From Bacillota bacterium (lineage in GTDB: Bacteria; Bacillota; Clostridia; Clostridiales; Clostridiaceae), in NCBI GenBank assembly GCA_021781745.1, contig JAJXWH010000009.1, positions 1 through 64,000 of the forward strand: a DNA stretch of 64,000 nt, in the 5' to 3' direction. A program made the position numbers and the translations under genes. The number at the start of each line of letters is the position of its first letter. The first letter of the stretch is position 1. Below, piece by piece: positions 45,701 to 55,507 of this stretch. The notes beneath the pieces are model-generated. The model ran no database searches and was not told the DNA's origin. It saw only the letters and a list, made by a program, of their open reading frames with translations.

Positions 45701-47119
45701 CTACCTTTCAAGATTTTCTACTGGTGCTGCAACTGGATAAACTCCATTAAAGCATCCCATACAAAATTCTTCTCTATCACCACAACTCTTATAAACGCCT
45801 TCTTCACTTAGATATCCTAAATAATCTGCTCCAATCATATCTCTAATCTCTTCTACAGTATGATTAGCAGCAACTAGTTCACTTCTATAAGGCGTATCTA
45901 TTCCAAAATAACATGGATACTTAACACTTGGTGATGCTAATAAGAAGCTAACTTCTTTTACTCCTGCACGTCTAAGCGATTCAACTAAATGCTTTGATGT
46001 AGTACCTCTTACTACTGAGTCATCAATAAGTATAACTCTTTTTCCTTCTAAGTTTGATTTTAACGGATTTAACTTTACTGCAACCGCTCTTTCCCTTATT
46101 TCTTGGGATGGTGATATGAAAGTTCTTCCAACATATCTATTTTTAATAAATCCGGTATCATAAGGTATCCCTGAAGCCTTTGCATATCCTATAGCTGCCG
46201 GTATCCCTGAATCTGGTACTGCGATAACAACATCTGCATCTAGTGGGTGTTCTTTAAATAATTGTTCACCTGCTTTTACCCTTGTTGTATGAACTTCAAG
46301 TCCGTCTATTTTTGAATCTGGTCTAGCAAAATATATATATTCAAAAGCACATGTTTGACATTTAGTATTCTCTGAATATTTATATGACTGCACACCTTCT
46401 GAATCTATTATTACTATTTCTCCAGGTTCTATATCTCTTACATATTCAGCACCTATTGCATCTAAAGCGCAACTTTCTGAAGTTAGTATATAACCTTCTT
46501 CAATTTTCCCCAATGAAAGTGGTCTAATTCCGTGTGGATCTCTTGCCCCAATTAATCTGTCCTTTGACATAATAGTTAATACAAACGAACCTCTAACAGC
46601 TGACATTGCATCAACTACTGCTCTTGCAAGACCTTTTTTTGCACTTCTTGCTATAAGACATGCAATTACTTCTGAATCTGTTGTAGTATGAAAAATTTGA
46701 CCGCCATCCTCAAGCAATTCCTTTATAACATCAGCATTTACTAAAGTTCCATTATGAGCCATAGCTATTGGTCCCATTTTCGATGTAGCTAGTATTGGCT
46801 GAGCGTTTTCAATACCTTTTCCCCCAGCAGTCGAATATCTTACGTGCCCTATAGCTATATGACCTTTTAACTTATTTAAGTCTTCCGGTTTGAATGCTTC
46901 AGTAATTAAGCCTAATCCTTTATGTATATCAATTTTTTCCCCATCTGCTACTGCAATTCCAGCGCTTTCCTGACCTCTATGCTGTAGTGCATAAAGTCCA
47001 TAATAAGTCATTGATGCAACATCTATAGAACTATTTGCAAAAACACCAAAAACTCCGCATTCGTCTTTGAATTTATCATTGCTTGGATCCATTATTAATT
47101 CAAAATTTGAATTACTCAT
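45701..47119 (-). CDS. purF: amidophosphoribosyltransferase
   Basis: A 472-residue enzyme for the committing step, PRPP plus glutamine to phosphoribosylamine. The nucleophile after propeptide removal is Cys21 in KDECGVFGVF. The glutaminase domain has GLYALQHRGQESAGIAV and HNGTLVNADV; the PRPP loop is VILIDDSVVRGTTSKHLV. Cysteines in KCQTCAFEYIYF and SCGDREEFCMGCFNGVYPV indicate the oxygen-sensitive 4Fe-4S cluster type of Bacillus. The ATG at 47119 follows AAGGAT by 7 bases; a GTG two codons earlier is less likely. Confidence 0.97.
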   Translation of the reverse strand: MSNSNFELIMDPSNDKFKDECGVFGVFANSSIDVASMTYYGLYALQHRGQESAGIAVADGEKIDIHKGLGLITEAFKPEDLNKLKGHIAIGHVRYSTAGGKGIENAQPILATSKMGPIAMAHNGTLVNADVIKELLEDGGQIFHTTTDSEVIACLIARSAKKGLARAVVDAMSAVRGSFVLTIMSKDRLIGARDPHGIRPLSLGKIEEGYILTSESCALDAIGAEYVRDIEPGEIVIIDSEGVQSYKYSENTKCQTCAFEYIYFARPDSKIDGLEVHTTRVKAGEQLFKEHPLDADVVIAVPDSGIPAAIGYAKASGIPYDTGFIKNRYVGRTFISPSQEIRERAVAVKLNPLKSNLEGKRVILIDDSVVRGTTSKHLVESLRRAGVKEVSFLLASPSVKYPCYFGIDTPYRSELVAANHTVEEIRDMIGADYLGYLSEEGVYKSCGDREEFCMGCFNGVYPVAAPVENLER

Positions 47120-47176
47120 GTTCACAATCCTTTCATTAATTAATTTTATTAAAATTCAAACTACAACGAAACTTAA

Positions 47177-47250
47177 TGCACAATTAAGGATGAAATCCTC
47201 TTGGACTTCTAGATCATATAATTCTCTAAACTTTCCTCCCTCATTGTGCA
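47177..47250. repeat. minimal palindromic intergenic element C (purC-purF gap)
   Basis: TGCACAAT (47177-47184) and ATTGTGCA (47243-47250) form the outer pair. Inside is AGGAT-GAA-ATCCT (47187-47191 with 47195-47199). The left junction ATTAAGGATGAAATCCT and the right TTTCCTCCCT resemble the corresponding parts of elements A and B. It has only one copy of the outer word and no clear second hairpin. Confidence 0.55.
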
Positions 47251-47297
47251 CTTTGTTTTTAATATAAAATTTGTTGTAAGTCTGACCTAAGCAAATA

Positions 47298-48005
47298 TTA
47301 CTTAGAAATTCTCTTTAATATTTCAACATAAGCATCTTTAACATTGCCTAAATCTCTTCTAAATCTATCTTTATCTAATTTTTCTCCAGTTGTTGCATCC
47401 CAGAATCTGCAAGTATCTGGTGAAATTTCATCAGCTAAAACTACTGTTCCGTCAGATAATCTACCAAACTCAATTTTGAAGTCTATTAGGTTAATATTTT
47501 GCTCCTTAAATACTGCTTTTAATACATCATTTATTTTAGCAGTCATATCATAGATTACTTTTAATTCTTCAAAAGTAGTTGCACCAATTCCAACTGCATG
47601 GTAATCATTTATTAAAGGATCTCCTAGTGAGTCATCTTTGTATGATAATTCAAATACAGTAGTTTTTAATTGATATCCTTCTTCAAGACCTAATCTCTTA
47701 GCCATACTTCCAGCTGCAACGTTTCTTACGATTACTTCAAGAGGTACTATTTCAACCTTCTTACATAATTGTTCTCTATCATTTAGTTTTTCTATAAAAT
47801 GAGTTTTAACTCCTGCTTTTTCTAAAAGTTCAAATATAACTGAAGTTATAGCATTATTCATAATACCTTTATCTTCAATTTGACCTTTCTTTTCTCCATT
47901 AAATGCTGTTGCATCATCTTTGTAATATACAATTACTTCATCAGCCTTATCTGTTGCATAAATCTTTTTTGCTTTTCCTTCATACATCATTTCTAATTTT
48001 TCCAT
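47298..48005 (-). CDS. purC: SAICAR synthetase
   Basis: A 235-residue ATP-dependent ligase joining CAIR and aspartate. [51 protein letters not shown] and [14 protein letters not shown] are hallmark segments. The ATG overlaps the purE stop by one base. The gap to purF, which holds element C, is about 178 bases. Confidence 0.97.
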   Translation of the reverse strand: MEKLEMMYEGKAKKIYATDKADEVIVYYKDDATAFNGEKKGQIEDKGIMNNAITSVIFELLEKAGVKTHFIEKLNDREQLCKKVEIVPLEVIVRNVAAGSMAKRLGLEEGYQLKTTVFELSYKDDSLGDPLINDYHAVGIGATTFEELKVIYDMTAKINDVLKAVFKEQNINLIDFKIEFGRLSDGTVVLADEISPDTCRFWDATTGEKLDKDRFRRDLGNVKDAYVEILKRISK

Positions 48006-48484
48006 TATAGTTCTACCCCTTCCGCATTTTCCTCAATGAATTTTTTCTTCATATTTAATCTAAATTCTTTTAATTTATTTTTTAATTCATCATTATTAAC
48101 TGATAACATTTGAACTGCTAACATACCTGCATTATAGCTATTATTAATTCCAACTGTTGCAACTGGAATTGATTTTGGCATTTGCACTATAGAATAAAGA
48201 GCATCTACACCTTCAAGTGCAGCTTTAACTGGTACTCCTATTACAGGAAGTATTGTCTTTGATGCTATAACTCCTGGCAGATGTGCCGCAAGTCCAGCTC
48301 CCGCAATTATAACTTGACAACCTTGTAACTCAATTTCTGTTAGTGTTTCTTCTAATTTTTCTGGTACTCTGTGAGCCGAAAGAATAAATGCTTTATATTC
48401 TATTCCAAATTCCTTTAAGGCATTTGCAGCTCCTCTCATTACTTCAGTGTCTGATTTACTTCCAAAAAATATTGCTACTTGCAT
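48005..48484 (-). CDS. purE: N5-CAIR mutase / AIR carboxylase
   Basis: A 159-residue octameric enzyme. [30 protein letters not shown] and [20 protein letters not shown] contain the active-site Ser, Asp and His. No purK is present in the operon, so it either uses AIR and CO2 directly (class II) or works with a PurK encoded elsewhere; the class was not determined from residues. Confidence 0.96.
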   Translation of the reverse strand: MQVAIFFGSKSDTEVMRGAANALKEFGIEYKAFILSAHRVPEKLEETLTEIELQGCQVIIAGAGLAAHLPGVIASKTILPVIGVPVKAALEGVDALYSIVQMPKSIPVATVGINNSYNAGMLAVQMLSVNNDELKNKLKEFRLNMKKKFIEENAEGVEL

Positions 48485-48499
48485 TTTTGAACCTCCTGT

Positions 48500-51400
48500 T
48501 TATTTGAAATAATTAACTCCTGCTTTGAATATCTTTTGATCAAAGTTTCCTGGAATGTTTCTATATAAATCTGTTCCTATTCTTTCACTATGTGCCATCT
48601 TACCTAGAACTCTTCCATCTGGACTTGTAATACCTTCAATTCCGTACATTGATCCATTTGGATTAAATGGCATATTTAAAGACACATTTCCTTCAAAATC
48701 AACATATTGAGTTGCAACTTGACCATTTGCAATTAAATCTTTAATCAAGCTTTCAGGTGCTACAAATCTTCCTTCGCCATGTGAAATTGCAACCGAATGT
48801 ATGTCTCCTAAATTAACTTCACTAAACCAAGGTGATTTATTTGAAACTACTTTTGTACTTATAATTGAAGACATATGTCTGTTTATATTATTGTAAGTTA
48901 ATGTTGCCATATCTTCTTTTATATCTACTATTTCACCATATGGTACTAAGCCTAATTTAATTAATGCTTGGAAGCCGTTACAAATACCAAGAGCTAGACC
49001 ATCTCTATTCTTAAGTAATTCCATTACCGAATTGCTTATCTTTTCATTTCTAAGAGCATTGGCAATAAATTTACCTGAACCATCTGGTTCATCCCCTGCT
49101 GAGAAACCTCCTGGAATCATAAGAATTTGAGCAGTACTTATTTCTTTTGCGAGTCTTTCAATTGATTCATTAAGAGCTTCTTTAGTAATATTTCTAAATA
49201 CTACTTGAGTAACTTCTGCTCCTTCTTTCTCAAAAGCTCTAGCGCAGTCATATTCACAGTTGTTTCCTGGGAATACTGGAATTACAACTTTTGGCTTAGC
49301 TACTTTAATCTTAGGAGAAAGTTTTGATTTATTATCATATAAAACTGTTTCTACTTTTCCATCTACATCATCAGTCTTAATTTTAAATACTGAGTTTAAT
49401 TTTTCTTCATAAGTTTTTTCTAAAGCCTCAACATCTAGATTTAAATCATATTCTTTAGAAACTATAGCTGGTGCATTCATTGTCTTACCAACTTCTTTAT
49501 ATAAACAATCTTTAAATTCAGCTTCCACATCAATTCCATTTTTAACTTCTAATATTATAGTTCCGTAATTAAATGCAAATAATTCATCCTTTGTTAAGTT
49601 TTCAATTTCTGCACCAATTCTATTTCCGAGTGTCATCTTAGTAATAGCTTCTGAAACTCCACCATATTTAATAGCAGATGCTGAAATTACTTTTCCAGCT
49701 TGAATTAAATTGTATAATACTTCTAAGTTTTTCTTAAGCTTTTCGATATTTATAGTTCCATCCTCTAGTTTTTCGGTTTGAAGTAAAACTAAGCTAGATC
49801 CTGCTTCTTTAAATTCTGGCGATATTATATGTTTAGCTTTTTCTACACCTACCGCAAATGATACTAGCGTTGGAGGTACATCTAAATCTCCAAAGCTTCC
49901 TGACATTGAATCCTTACCACCAATTGCTGCTGTTTCAAATGCCATTTGAGCTTCATAAGCACCAAGCAATGCTGCAAATGGTTTACCCCATCTTGAAGCT
50001 TCTGCTCCTAATCTTTCAAAATATTCTTGGAAAGTTAATCTAGCTTTTCTATAATCTCCACCCATAGCTGCAAGCTTTGTTATACTTTCTATTACTGCGT
50101 AATATGCCATGTGATATGGACTCCAAGTACCAAGTTCTGGATTAAATCCAAACGTCATTAATGTAGCATCTGCACTTTCTCCATCAAGAACTGGAATTTT
50201 AGCTGCCATTCCTTCTGTTGGAGTCTTCGCATACTTACCGCCAAATGGCATAAGTACTGTTCCATGCCCTATTGTTGCATCAAATCTTTCACTTAAACCT
50301 TGTTGAGACGAAACATTTAATTTCTTTAAGTTATTTATCCATTCTTCTTTAACATTAATATCTTCAACTGTATATGGGTAGCTACCTGGCGCTTTAACTG
50401 TAACCTTTGTTTTTTGAGTAGCACCATTTGTATCTAAGAATGTTCTCTTTAAATCAACTATGTTCTTGCCTCTCCAGAATAATCTTAGTCTATCTGTATC
50501 AGTAACATGTGCCACTAAAGTCGCTTCTAAATTTTCTTCGTTTGAAAGTCTTATAAATTCATCTGCATCTTCTTTTGTTACAACTACTGCCATTCTTTCT
50601 TGTGATTCTGAAACTGCAAGTTCTGTTCCATCTAAACCTTCATATTTCTTTGGAACCTTATCTAAATCTACATCTAATCCTCTGCAAAGTTCTCCTATTG
50701 CAACTGAAACTCCACCTGCACCGAAGTCATTACATCTTTTAATCATCTTCGCTACTTTTGAATTTCTAAATAATCTTTGAAGTTTTCTTTCAGTAGGTGC
50801 ATTACCTTTTTGAACTTCTGCCCCGCATTCATTTATTGAATCTACAGTATGTTCTTTAGATGAACCTGTAGCTCCACCAACACCATCTCTTCCTGTTCTA
50901 CCACCAAGTAAAATTATTACATCTCCTACCTTTGGTTCTTCTCTTACTACATTTTCCTTAGGTGCTGCTGCAATAACTGCTCCAACTTCCATTCTCTTAG
51001 CTGCATAATTTGGATGATATACTTCCTCAACTTGACCTGTTGCAAGACCAATTTGATTTCCATATGAACTATATCCATGAGCTGCCCCAAGTGTTATTTT
51101 TCTTTGAGGAAGTTTTCCTTCTAATGTATCTTCAACTGGTACTGTTGGATCTGCTGCCCCTGTAACTCTCATTGCTTGATATACATAAGTTCTTCCTGAA
51201 AGAGGATCTCTTATAGCTCCACCAAGACATGTTGCTGCTCCACCAAAAGGCTCTATTTCTGTTGGATGATTATGGGTTTCATTTTTAAACATTACTAAAT
51301 AATCTTCCATGCCTTTATCAGTTTCAATTCTTACATTAATTGAACATGCATTTATTTCTTCAGAAATATCTAAATCATCAAGTTTACCTTTTTTTCTAAG

Positions 51401-52246
51401 TTCCTTCATAGCAATTACTGCCATATCCATTAAAGTTTTGCTTTTTTCTTTATCTCCATAAACAAAATCTCTTGATTTTAAATAGCTTTCGTAACTTGCT
51501 TTTATTGGAGCTGTATATGTATTGTCTTCAATGTGTACATCTTCTAATATTGTTGAGAATGTTGTATGTCTGCAGTGATCTGACCAATATGTATCTATAA
51601 CTTTTATTTCTGTTATACTTGGATCTCTTTTTTCTTCCTTGAAATAATCCTGAATCATAAGAAGATCATCAATGCTCATGGCTAACCCTTGTTCACTATG
51701 GAATTCTTCTAATTGTTCTAAATTTTTATTGATAAATCCATCTAAGATTTGAACATCATTAGGTATGCTTGAAGGTGTTGATAATTCTTTACTATTTATG
51801 TCTACTTCTCTTGAATCAACTGGATTGATATAATATTTTTTAATTTTTTCAATATCATTTTGTGAAATGTTTCCTTTTAATACTACTATTCTAGCACATT
51901 TAATTTCTACCTTATCTTCTGCTGTTAAAAGTGCTAAACATTCAGAAGCTGAATCTGCTCTTTGGTCATATTGACCTGGTAAGTATTCCACACCAAAAGC
52001 TACTTCATCTTTACTTATTGGCAATTCTGACTCATGTACTATATCTACTGTTGCTTCAGAAAAAATTGTGTGCAATGCTTTGTTGTAATATTCTTCTGAT
52101 ATATCTGAAATAATATATTTATTAACAAGTCGCACATTTTCCAACGCAAATATCCCTAAGTTTTCTTTAAAATCATTTAATAAACTTTGGGCTTCTACAT
52201 TAAATCCTTTTTTCTTTTCAACGAATACGCTTCTAATATCTAACAT
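48500..52246 (-). CDS. purL: phosphoribosylformylglycinamidine synthase, single chain
   Basis: A 1248-residue enzyme converting FGAR to FGAM with glutamine. Two PurM-like halves (about 150-980) contain SDHCRHTTFSTIL, FKNETHNHPTEIEPFGGAAT and a second domain with MTFGFNPELGTW and GKDSMSGSF. The C-terminal glutamine amidotransferase (about 995-1248) has VFPGNNCEYDCARAFEKEG, ALGICNGFQALIKLGLVP (nucleophile Cys) and SHGEGRF. This fused form, rather than purS-purQ-purL, is common in clostridia. GGAGGA precedes the ATG and a promoter lies about 95 bases upstream. Confidence 0.97.
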   Translation of the reverse strand: MLDIRSVFVEKKKGFNVEAQSLLNDFKENLGIFALENVRLVNKYIISDISEEYYNKALHTIFSEATVDIVHESELPISKDEVAFGVEYLPGQYDQRADSASECLALLTAEDKVEIKCARIVVLKGNISQNDIEKIKKYYINPVDSREVDINSKELSTPSSIPNDVQILDGFINKNLEQLEEFHSEQGLAMSIDDLLMIQDYFKEEKRDPSITEIKVIDTYWSDHCRHTTFSTILEDVHIEDNTYTAPIKASYESYLKSRDFVYGDKEKSKTLMDMAVIAMKELRKKGKLDDLDISEEINACSINVRIETDKGMEDYLVMFKNETHNHPTEIEPFGGAATCLGGAIRDPLSGRTYVYQAMRVTGAADPTVPVEDTLEGKLPQRKITLGAAHGYSSYGNQIGLATGQVEEVYHPNYAAKRMEVGAVIAAAPKENVVREEPKVGDVIILLGGRTGRDGVGGATGSSKEHTVDSINECGAEVQKGNAPTERKLQRLFRNSKVAKMIKRCNDFGAGGVSVAIGELCRGLDVDLDKVPKKYEGLDGTELAVSESQERMAVVVTKEDADEFIRLSNEENLEATLVAHVTDTDRLRLFWRGKNIVDLKRTFLDTNGATQKTKVTVKAPGSYPYTVEDINVKEEWINNLKKLNVSSQQGLSERFDATIGHGTVLMPFGGKYAKTPTEGMAAKIPVLDGESADATLMTFGFNPELGTWSPYHMAYYAVIESITKLAAMGGDYRKARLTFQEYFERLGAEASRWGKPFAALLGAYEAQMAFETAAIGGKDSMSGSFGDLDVPPTLVSFAVGVEKAKHIISPEFKEAGSSLVLLQTEKLEDGTINIEKLKKNLEVLYNLIQAGKVISASAIKYGGVSEAITKMTLGNRIGAEIENLTKDELFAFNYGTIILEVKNGIDVEAEFKDCLYKEVGKTMNAPAIVSKEYDLNLDVEALEKTYEEKLNSVFKIKTDDVDGKVETVLYDNKSKLSPKIKVAKPKVVIPVFPGNNCEYDCARAFEKEGAEVTQVVFRNITKEALNESIERLAKEISTAQILMIPGGFSAGDEPDGSGKFIANALRNEKISNSVMELLKNRDGLALGICNGFQALIKLGLVPYGEIVDIKEDMATLTYNNINRHMSSIISTKVVSNKSPWFSEVNLGDIHSVAISHGEGRFVAPESLIKDLIANGQVATQYVDFEGNVSLNMPFNPNGSMYGIEGITSPDGRVLGKMAHSERIGTDLYRNIPGNFDQKIFKAGVNYFK

Positions 52247-52286
52247 CTTAATTCCTCCAAAATACTAATCACTACTTCTTTGTAAT

Positions 52287-52410
52287 GGCGAATGTTTTTT
52301 TACTACACTCTACTAACTTTCGTATCGATATTTTAAGGTTATCATTTAAGGCGTACGATGTCAACTTATATTCTGTTAATTTTTCATTTAAATTGTGTTT
52401 TAGCGAACCA
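52287..52410 (-). promoter_or_regulatory. purine operon promoter region with candidate PurR-like boxes
   Basis: TTGACA (52364-52359), a 17-nt spacer and TAACCT (52341-52336) give a plausible promoter. AGCGAACCA (52402-52410) lies upstream and GGCGAATGT (52287-52295) downstream; both contain a CGAA core like Bacillus PurBoxes. GGCGAATGT recurs at 52756-52764 before the zinc-ribbon gene. No purine riboswitch fold is seen. Confidence 0.5.
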
Positions 52411-52488
52411 TATTTCTAAATCACATTTGAATAATTCGTCTTTTATTTTTAATACAAATAACTTTATTTATTTTTGCGCAAAAAGAAA

Positions 52489-52514
52489 GAGTCATAAGAA
52501 TAATCTTATGACTC
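52489..52514 (-). terminator. terminator after the zinc-ribbon gene
   Basis: A perfect 11-bp stem (52489-52499 with 52504-52514), 4-nt loop, followed on the minus strand by a U-rich tail (about 52488-52471). It lies 10 bases after the stop of the small gene and insulates it from the purine operon promoter. Confidence 0.93.
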
Positions 52515-52523
52515 AATAGTATA

Positions 52524-52691
52524 CTATCTGTCGAAGCTTCTATTGTTTCTTTGTTGCTTTCTAGCTTTTCTACATTCTGGACATCTAACTGGATCGTTAT
52601 CAAATCCTTTTTCTTTGTAGAATTCTTGTTCTCCAACTGTGAAAACAAATTCCTTTCCACAATCTTTACATACTAAAGTTCTATCTTCCAT
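52524..52691 (-). CDS. small zinc-ribbon protein
   Basis: A 55-residue basic protein with two CxxC pairs: CKDCG near residues 8-12 and CPEC near 37-40, the latter in PVRCPECRKARKQQR. EQEFYKEKGFDNDPVRC is the typical middle. Such proteins are widespread in clostridia and of unproven role, possibly RNA or ribosome binding. I use the ATG at 52691, after GGGAGG; an in-frame ATG eight codons upstream overlaps the site. It is a single-gene unit. Confidence 0.9.
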   Translation of the reverse strand: MEDRTLVCKDCGKEFVFTVGEQEFYKEKGFDNDPVRCPECRKARKQQRNNRSFDR

Positions 52692-52961
52692 TATAAAAAT
52701 CCTCCCTTTTTCCAAAGATTATAACCTGATACCTAGACCCAATCTCTGAAACAGAGGCGAATGTACAGTATTGATTAAATCTTGAATTATCTTACCCTCT
52801 TAGAATACCACACTTTATCGTATAATTCAACACAAATTATTGTAATAAAATTGTTAAATTTAAACCTTATCAACTAATAAAAATAAAATTTTCACAAGTC
52901 ATATTATTAAATTTAATAATTTAATACCCTTTAATATAACAATTTATTACTTTGCAGAAAA

Positions 52962-53648
52962 TTACTCATTTTCAAATATTAAACCATCCTGAAGCTTTCC
53001 TTTATCTATTGACACTATTCTATCCGCTACATTTTTAGCAAAATCCATATCATGAGTTATTATCATCATACTCATTCCCTTAGTACTTAAACTCTTTATT
53101 AGATTTGCAACCTCTCCAGTGAGTCCTGGATCTAGTGCTGAAGTTGGTTCATCAAAACACATTATCTTAGGTTCTAAAACCAGTGCTCTTCCAATGGCTA
53201 CTCTTTGCTTTTGTCCACCAGATAATTCAAATGGATAATTATCTTTCTTTTCTAACAAGTTAAGAAATCCAAGAGTTTCTTCAGCTTTTTTAACTGCTTC
53301 ATCCTTAGACCATCCCAATACTTTTTGTGGCGCTTCGATTAAATTTTCCAAAACGCTCATATGAGGAAATAGATTAAAGCTTTGAAATACTAATCCTATA
53401 TCCTTCCTTATCTCCTTAAGTTGCTTTTTATCAACATACTTACCATTCTTACAGAGGTTCTTTCCGTTTATTTCAATATCACCCTCATCACAATGTTCCA
53501 AAGCATTTACACATCTAAGTAATGTAGTTTTCCCTCCACCAGAATGACCTACAACAACTAATATTTCCCCTTTTTTTAATTCAAGATTTATCCCTTTTAG
53601 AACTTCTGTATTTCCAAATTTCTTTTTTACATTACTAATTTTAAGCAT
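52962..53648 (-). CDS. polar amino acid ABC transporter ATP-binding protein (GlnQ-like)
   Basis: A 228-residue ABC ATPase. Walker A VVGHSGGGKTTLLRC (unusual GHSGGGKT with His for the common Ser) is near residues 33-47. VFQSFNLFPHMSVLEN contains the Q-loop; the signature is ELSGGQKQRVAIGRAL, Walker B KIMCFDEPTSALDP and the switch THDMDFA. It follows its permease by 15 bases. It powers uptake of glutamine or a related amino acid together with the next two genes. Confidence 0.93.
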   Translation of the reverse strand: MLKISNVKKKFGNTEVLKGINLELKKGEILVVVGHSGGGKTTLLRCVNALEHCDEGDIEINGKNLCKNGKYVDKKQLKEIRKDIGLVFQSFNLFPHMSVLENLIEAPQKVLGWSKDEAVKKAEETLGFLNLLEKKDNYPFELSGGQKQRVAIGRALVLEPKIMCFDEPTSALDPGLTGEVANLIKSLSTKGMSMMIITHDMDFAKNVADRIVSIDKGKLQDGLIFENE

Positions 53649-53663
53649 ATATTTTCCTCCACA

Positions 53664-54305
53664 TTACTTATAATAGTCGTATTTATTTTCAACTTTCTTT
53701 AAAATTTGACTTAAAATCGCTATTACTATTAAATACACTGCCCCTACAATTAAAAGTGGAACTAAGGAAACATCTCTATTAGTAGCCATTTTCCCTATCT
53801 TTAATAATTCATCTATACCTACTACATAAACTAAAGAAGTATCCTTAACTAAAGTTGTTATTTCATTTGCAACTGGAGGAATAACTCTTTTAAAGGCTTG
53901 TGGAAGTATAATCCTAAAAAATATATCTTTAGAGCTTAATCCTAAAACTTGAGCGCCTTCAACTTGTCCATTATCTATTGACATTATCCCTGCTCTAAAA
54001 ATTTCTCCAAAATAAGCTCCGTAATTTAAAGTAAATGCCAAGATCGCCGCAGGAGATCTGTCAAAATCAATTCCAACTAAAGGTAATCCAAAAAAAATCA
54101 CTATAATTTGCAATAATAGAGGAGTACCTCTCATTACAAGAATGTATGCTGCACTTATCTGCCTAATTATTAGAGATTTAGATATCCTCATCACAGCAAC
54201 TACTATTCCTAGAGGAATAGATAAGATCAATGTAAATGCAAATATTTCTAACGTGACTTTAAGCCCCTCTAATACTTGAGGCAAAAGTTCCAAAACATAA
54301 TTCAA
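53664..54305 (-). CDS. polar amino acid ABC transporter permease
   Basis: A 213-residue permease of the HisM/GlnP type with about five helices. GLKVTLEIFAFTLILSIPLGIV is the first, and YILVMRGTPLLLQIIVIFFGLP the conserved early loop. The EAA-type motif is EGAQVLGLSSKDIFFRIILPQAFKR. One permease gene only, so it forms a homodimer. It lies between binding protein and ATPase. Confidence 0.94.
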   Translation of the reverse strand: MNYVLELLPQVLEGLKVTLEIFAFTLILSIPLGIVVAVMRISKSLIIRQISAAYILVMRGTPLLLQIIVIFFGLPLVGIDFDRSPAAILAFTLNYGAYFGEIFRAGIMSIDNGQVEGAQVLGLSSKDIFFRIILPQAFKRVIPPVANEITTLVKDTSLVYVVGIDELLKIGKMATNRDVSLVPLLIVGAVYLIVIAILSQILKKVENKYDYYK

Positions 54306-54386
54306 AGTAATTTCCTCCTCTTATTGCTTCATTATTTTATGTTCTCATTAAAATAAAATTCTCTTATATTTATATAACTTTTACTG

Positions 54387-55223
54387 CTACTTAACAACTA
54401 TATCTTGTCCAAACCATTTTTTTGATATTTCCCCAGCAGTGCCATCTGATTTTACTTCATCTAAAGCTTTATTAAAGGCATCTACAAACTTAGTATCTCC
54501 TTTTCTAATTCCAACTCCATATTGTTCATTTCCAAAATTATCACTTAAAATTTTATACTTCTCTTCTCCTCTAGCCTTCATATAATATCTAGCTAATATT
54601 TCATCAACAACAATTGCATCTAGTCTTTTTGCTTCTAAATCCATTAATGCAGCATTATTATCTTCAAAAGTAACTAATTTTCCACCATCGAACCCTTTTT
54701 CTGTATTCCCATCTGCCTGAACTGCATCTACTGCAGTTGAACCAGTTTGTGCTCCAACTTTCTTCCCTGCTAAATCAGCTTTAGTTTTAATATTAGAATC
54801 TGCTAATGTAACTATAACTTGAGTATTATTTAAATATGGTTTTGAAAACTCAACTTTTTGTTTTCTTTCATCTGTAATTGAATATCCGTTCCAGATTAAA
54901 TCTATATTACCATTGTTAAGTTCAGTCTCTTTCATATTCCAGTCAATTGCTTGAAACTTTACTTTTTTATTAAGTTTCTTTGCAACTGCATTTGCTAAGT
55001 CAACATCAAATCCAACAATTTCTCCACTTTCATTTTTAAATCCCATAGGAACAAATGTATCATCAAAGCCTATGACTAACTCGTCCTTATCTAATGTACT
55101 AGCTGAAGTTTTTGCTTCTGTTGATTTACTTTCAGTATTTCCTTTACACCCTACTAAGCTTGTACCTACAGTCGCAATTATAGCTACTACAGCTAATTTT
55201 TTTATTAATTTATTAATTTTCAT
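54387..55223 (-). CDS. polar amino acid-binding lipoprotein
   Basis: A 278-residue extracellular lipoprotein. The signal peptide ends in TSLVGC (Cys26). The SBP_bac_3 domain begins ELVIGFDDTFVPMGFKNESGEIVGFDVDLA. It has IWNGYSITDERKQKVEFSKPYL, AGKKVGAQTGSTAVDA and QYGVGIRKGDTKFVDA. The ligand is probably glutamine, cystine or a basic amino acid; sequence does not decide. A GGGGGA ribosome site and a TTGAAT-17-TAAAGT promoter lie upstream. Confidence 0.94.
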   Translation of the reverse strand: MKINKLIKKLAVVAIIATVGTSLVGCKGNTESKSTEAKTSASTLDKDELVIGFDDTFVPMGFKNESGEIVGFDVDLANAVAKKLNKKVKFQAIDWNMKETELNNGNIDLIWNGYSITDERKQKVEFSKPYLNNTQVIVTLADSNIKTKADLAGKKVGAQTGSTAVDAVQADGNTEKGFDGGKLVTFEDNNAALMDLEAKRLDAIVVDEILARYYMKARGEEKYKILSDNFGNEQYGVGIRKGDTKFVDAFNKALDEVKSDGTAGEISKKWFGQDIVVK

Positions 55224-55260
55224 AAATTATTTCCCCCTGTATTGCTTTTTTTCTTTTATC

Positions 55261-55289
55261 ACTTTACCATACTAAAGCAAAACATTCAA
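55261..55289 (-). promoter_or_regulatory. predicted promoter of the amino acid transporter
   Basis: TTGAAT (55289-55284), 17-nt spacer, TAAAGT (55266-55261), about 35 bases before the binding-protein ATG. Confidence 0.5.
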
Positions 55290-55456
55290 GTACTTTTTTT
55301 CGTTTTATAGTTTTATATATAAAAAATTAAAATAATTATATTATATTACATAAAGTCTTTATATTAATAAGTTTACTACAAGAATTTTATTTGCATCTTT
55401 CCTAATAATTTAACAAAATAAGTTATAAAAACATCGTAATAAACACAAAAATGTTA

Positions 55457-55490
55457 CCAATGAAATAAATATACAACTTTATTTCATTGG
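55457..55490 (-). terminator. perfect 13-bp hairpin after the coiled-coil lipoprotein gene
   Basis: CCAATGAAATAAA (55457-55469) pairs exactly with 55478-55490, loop of 8. On the minus strand it is followed after six bases by five U residues. It lies about 90 bases after the lipoprotein stop, so it may be its terminator, though the U-run is not adjacent. Confidence 0.55.
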
Positions 55491-55507
55491 CACACATAAA
55501 CAGATTT

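Noticed and set aside
52421..52660. A 79-codon minus-strand frame overlapping the zinc-ribbon gene
   Set aside because: It reads another frame of the zinc-ribbon gene and runs through that gene's strong terminator; the zinc-ribbon frame has CxxC pairs and a ribosome site.
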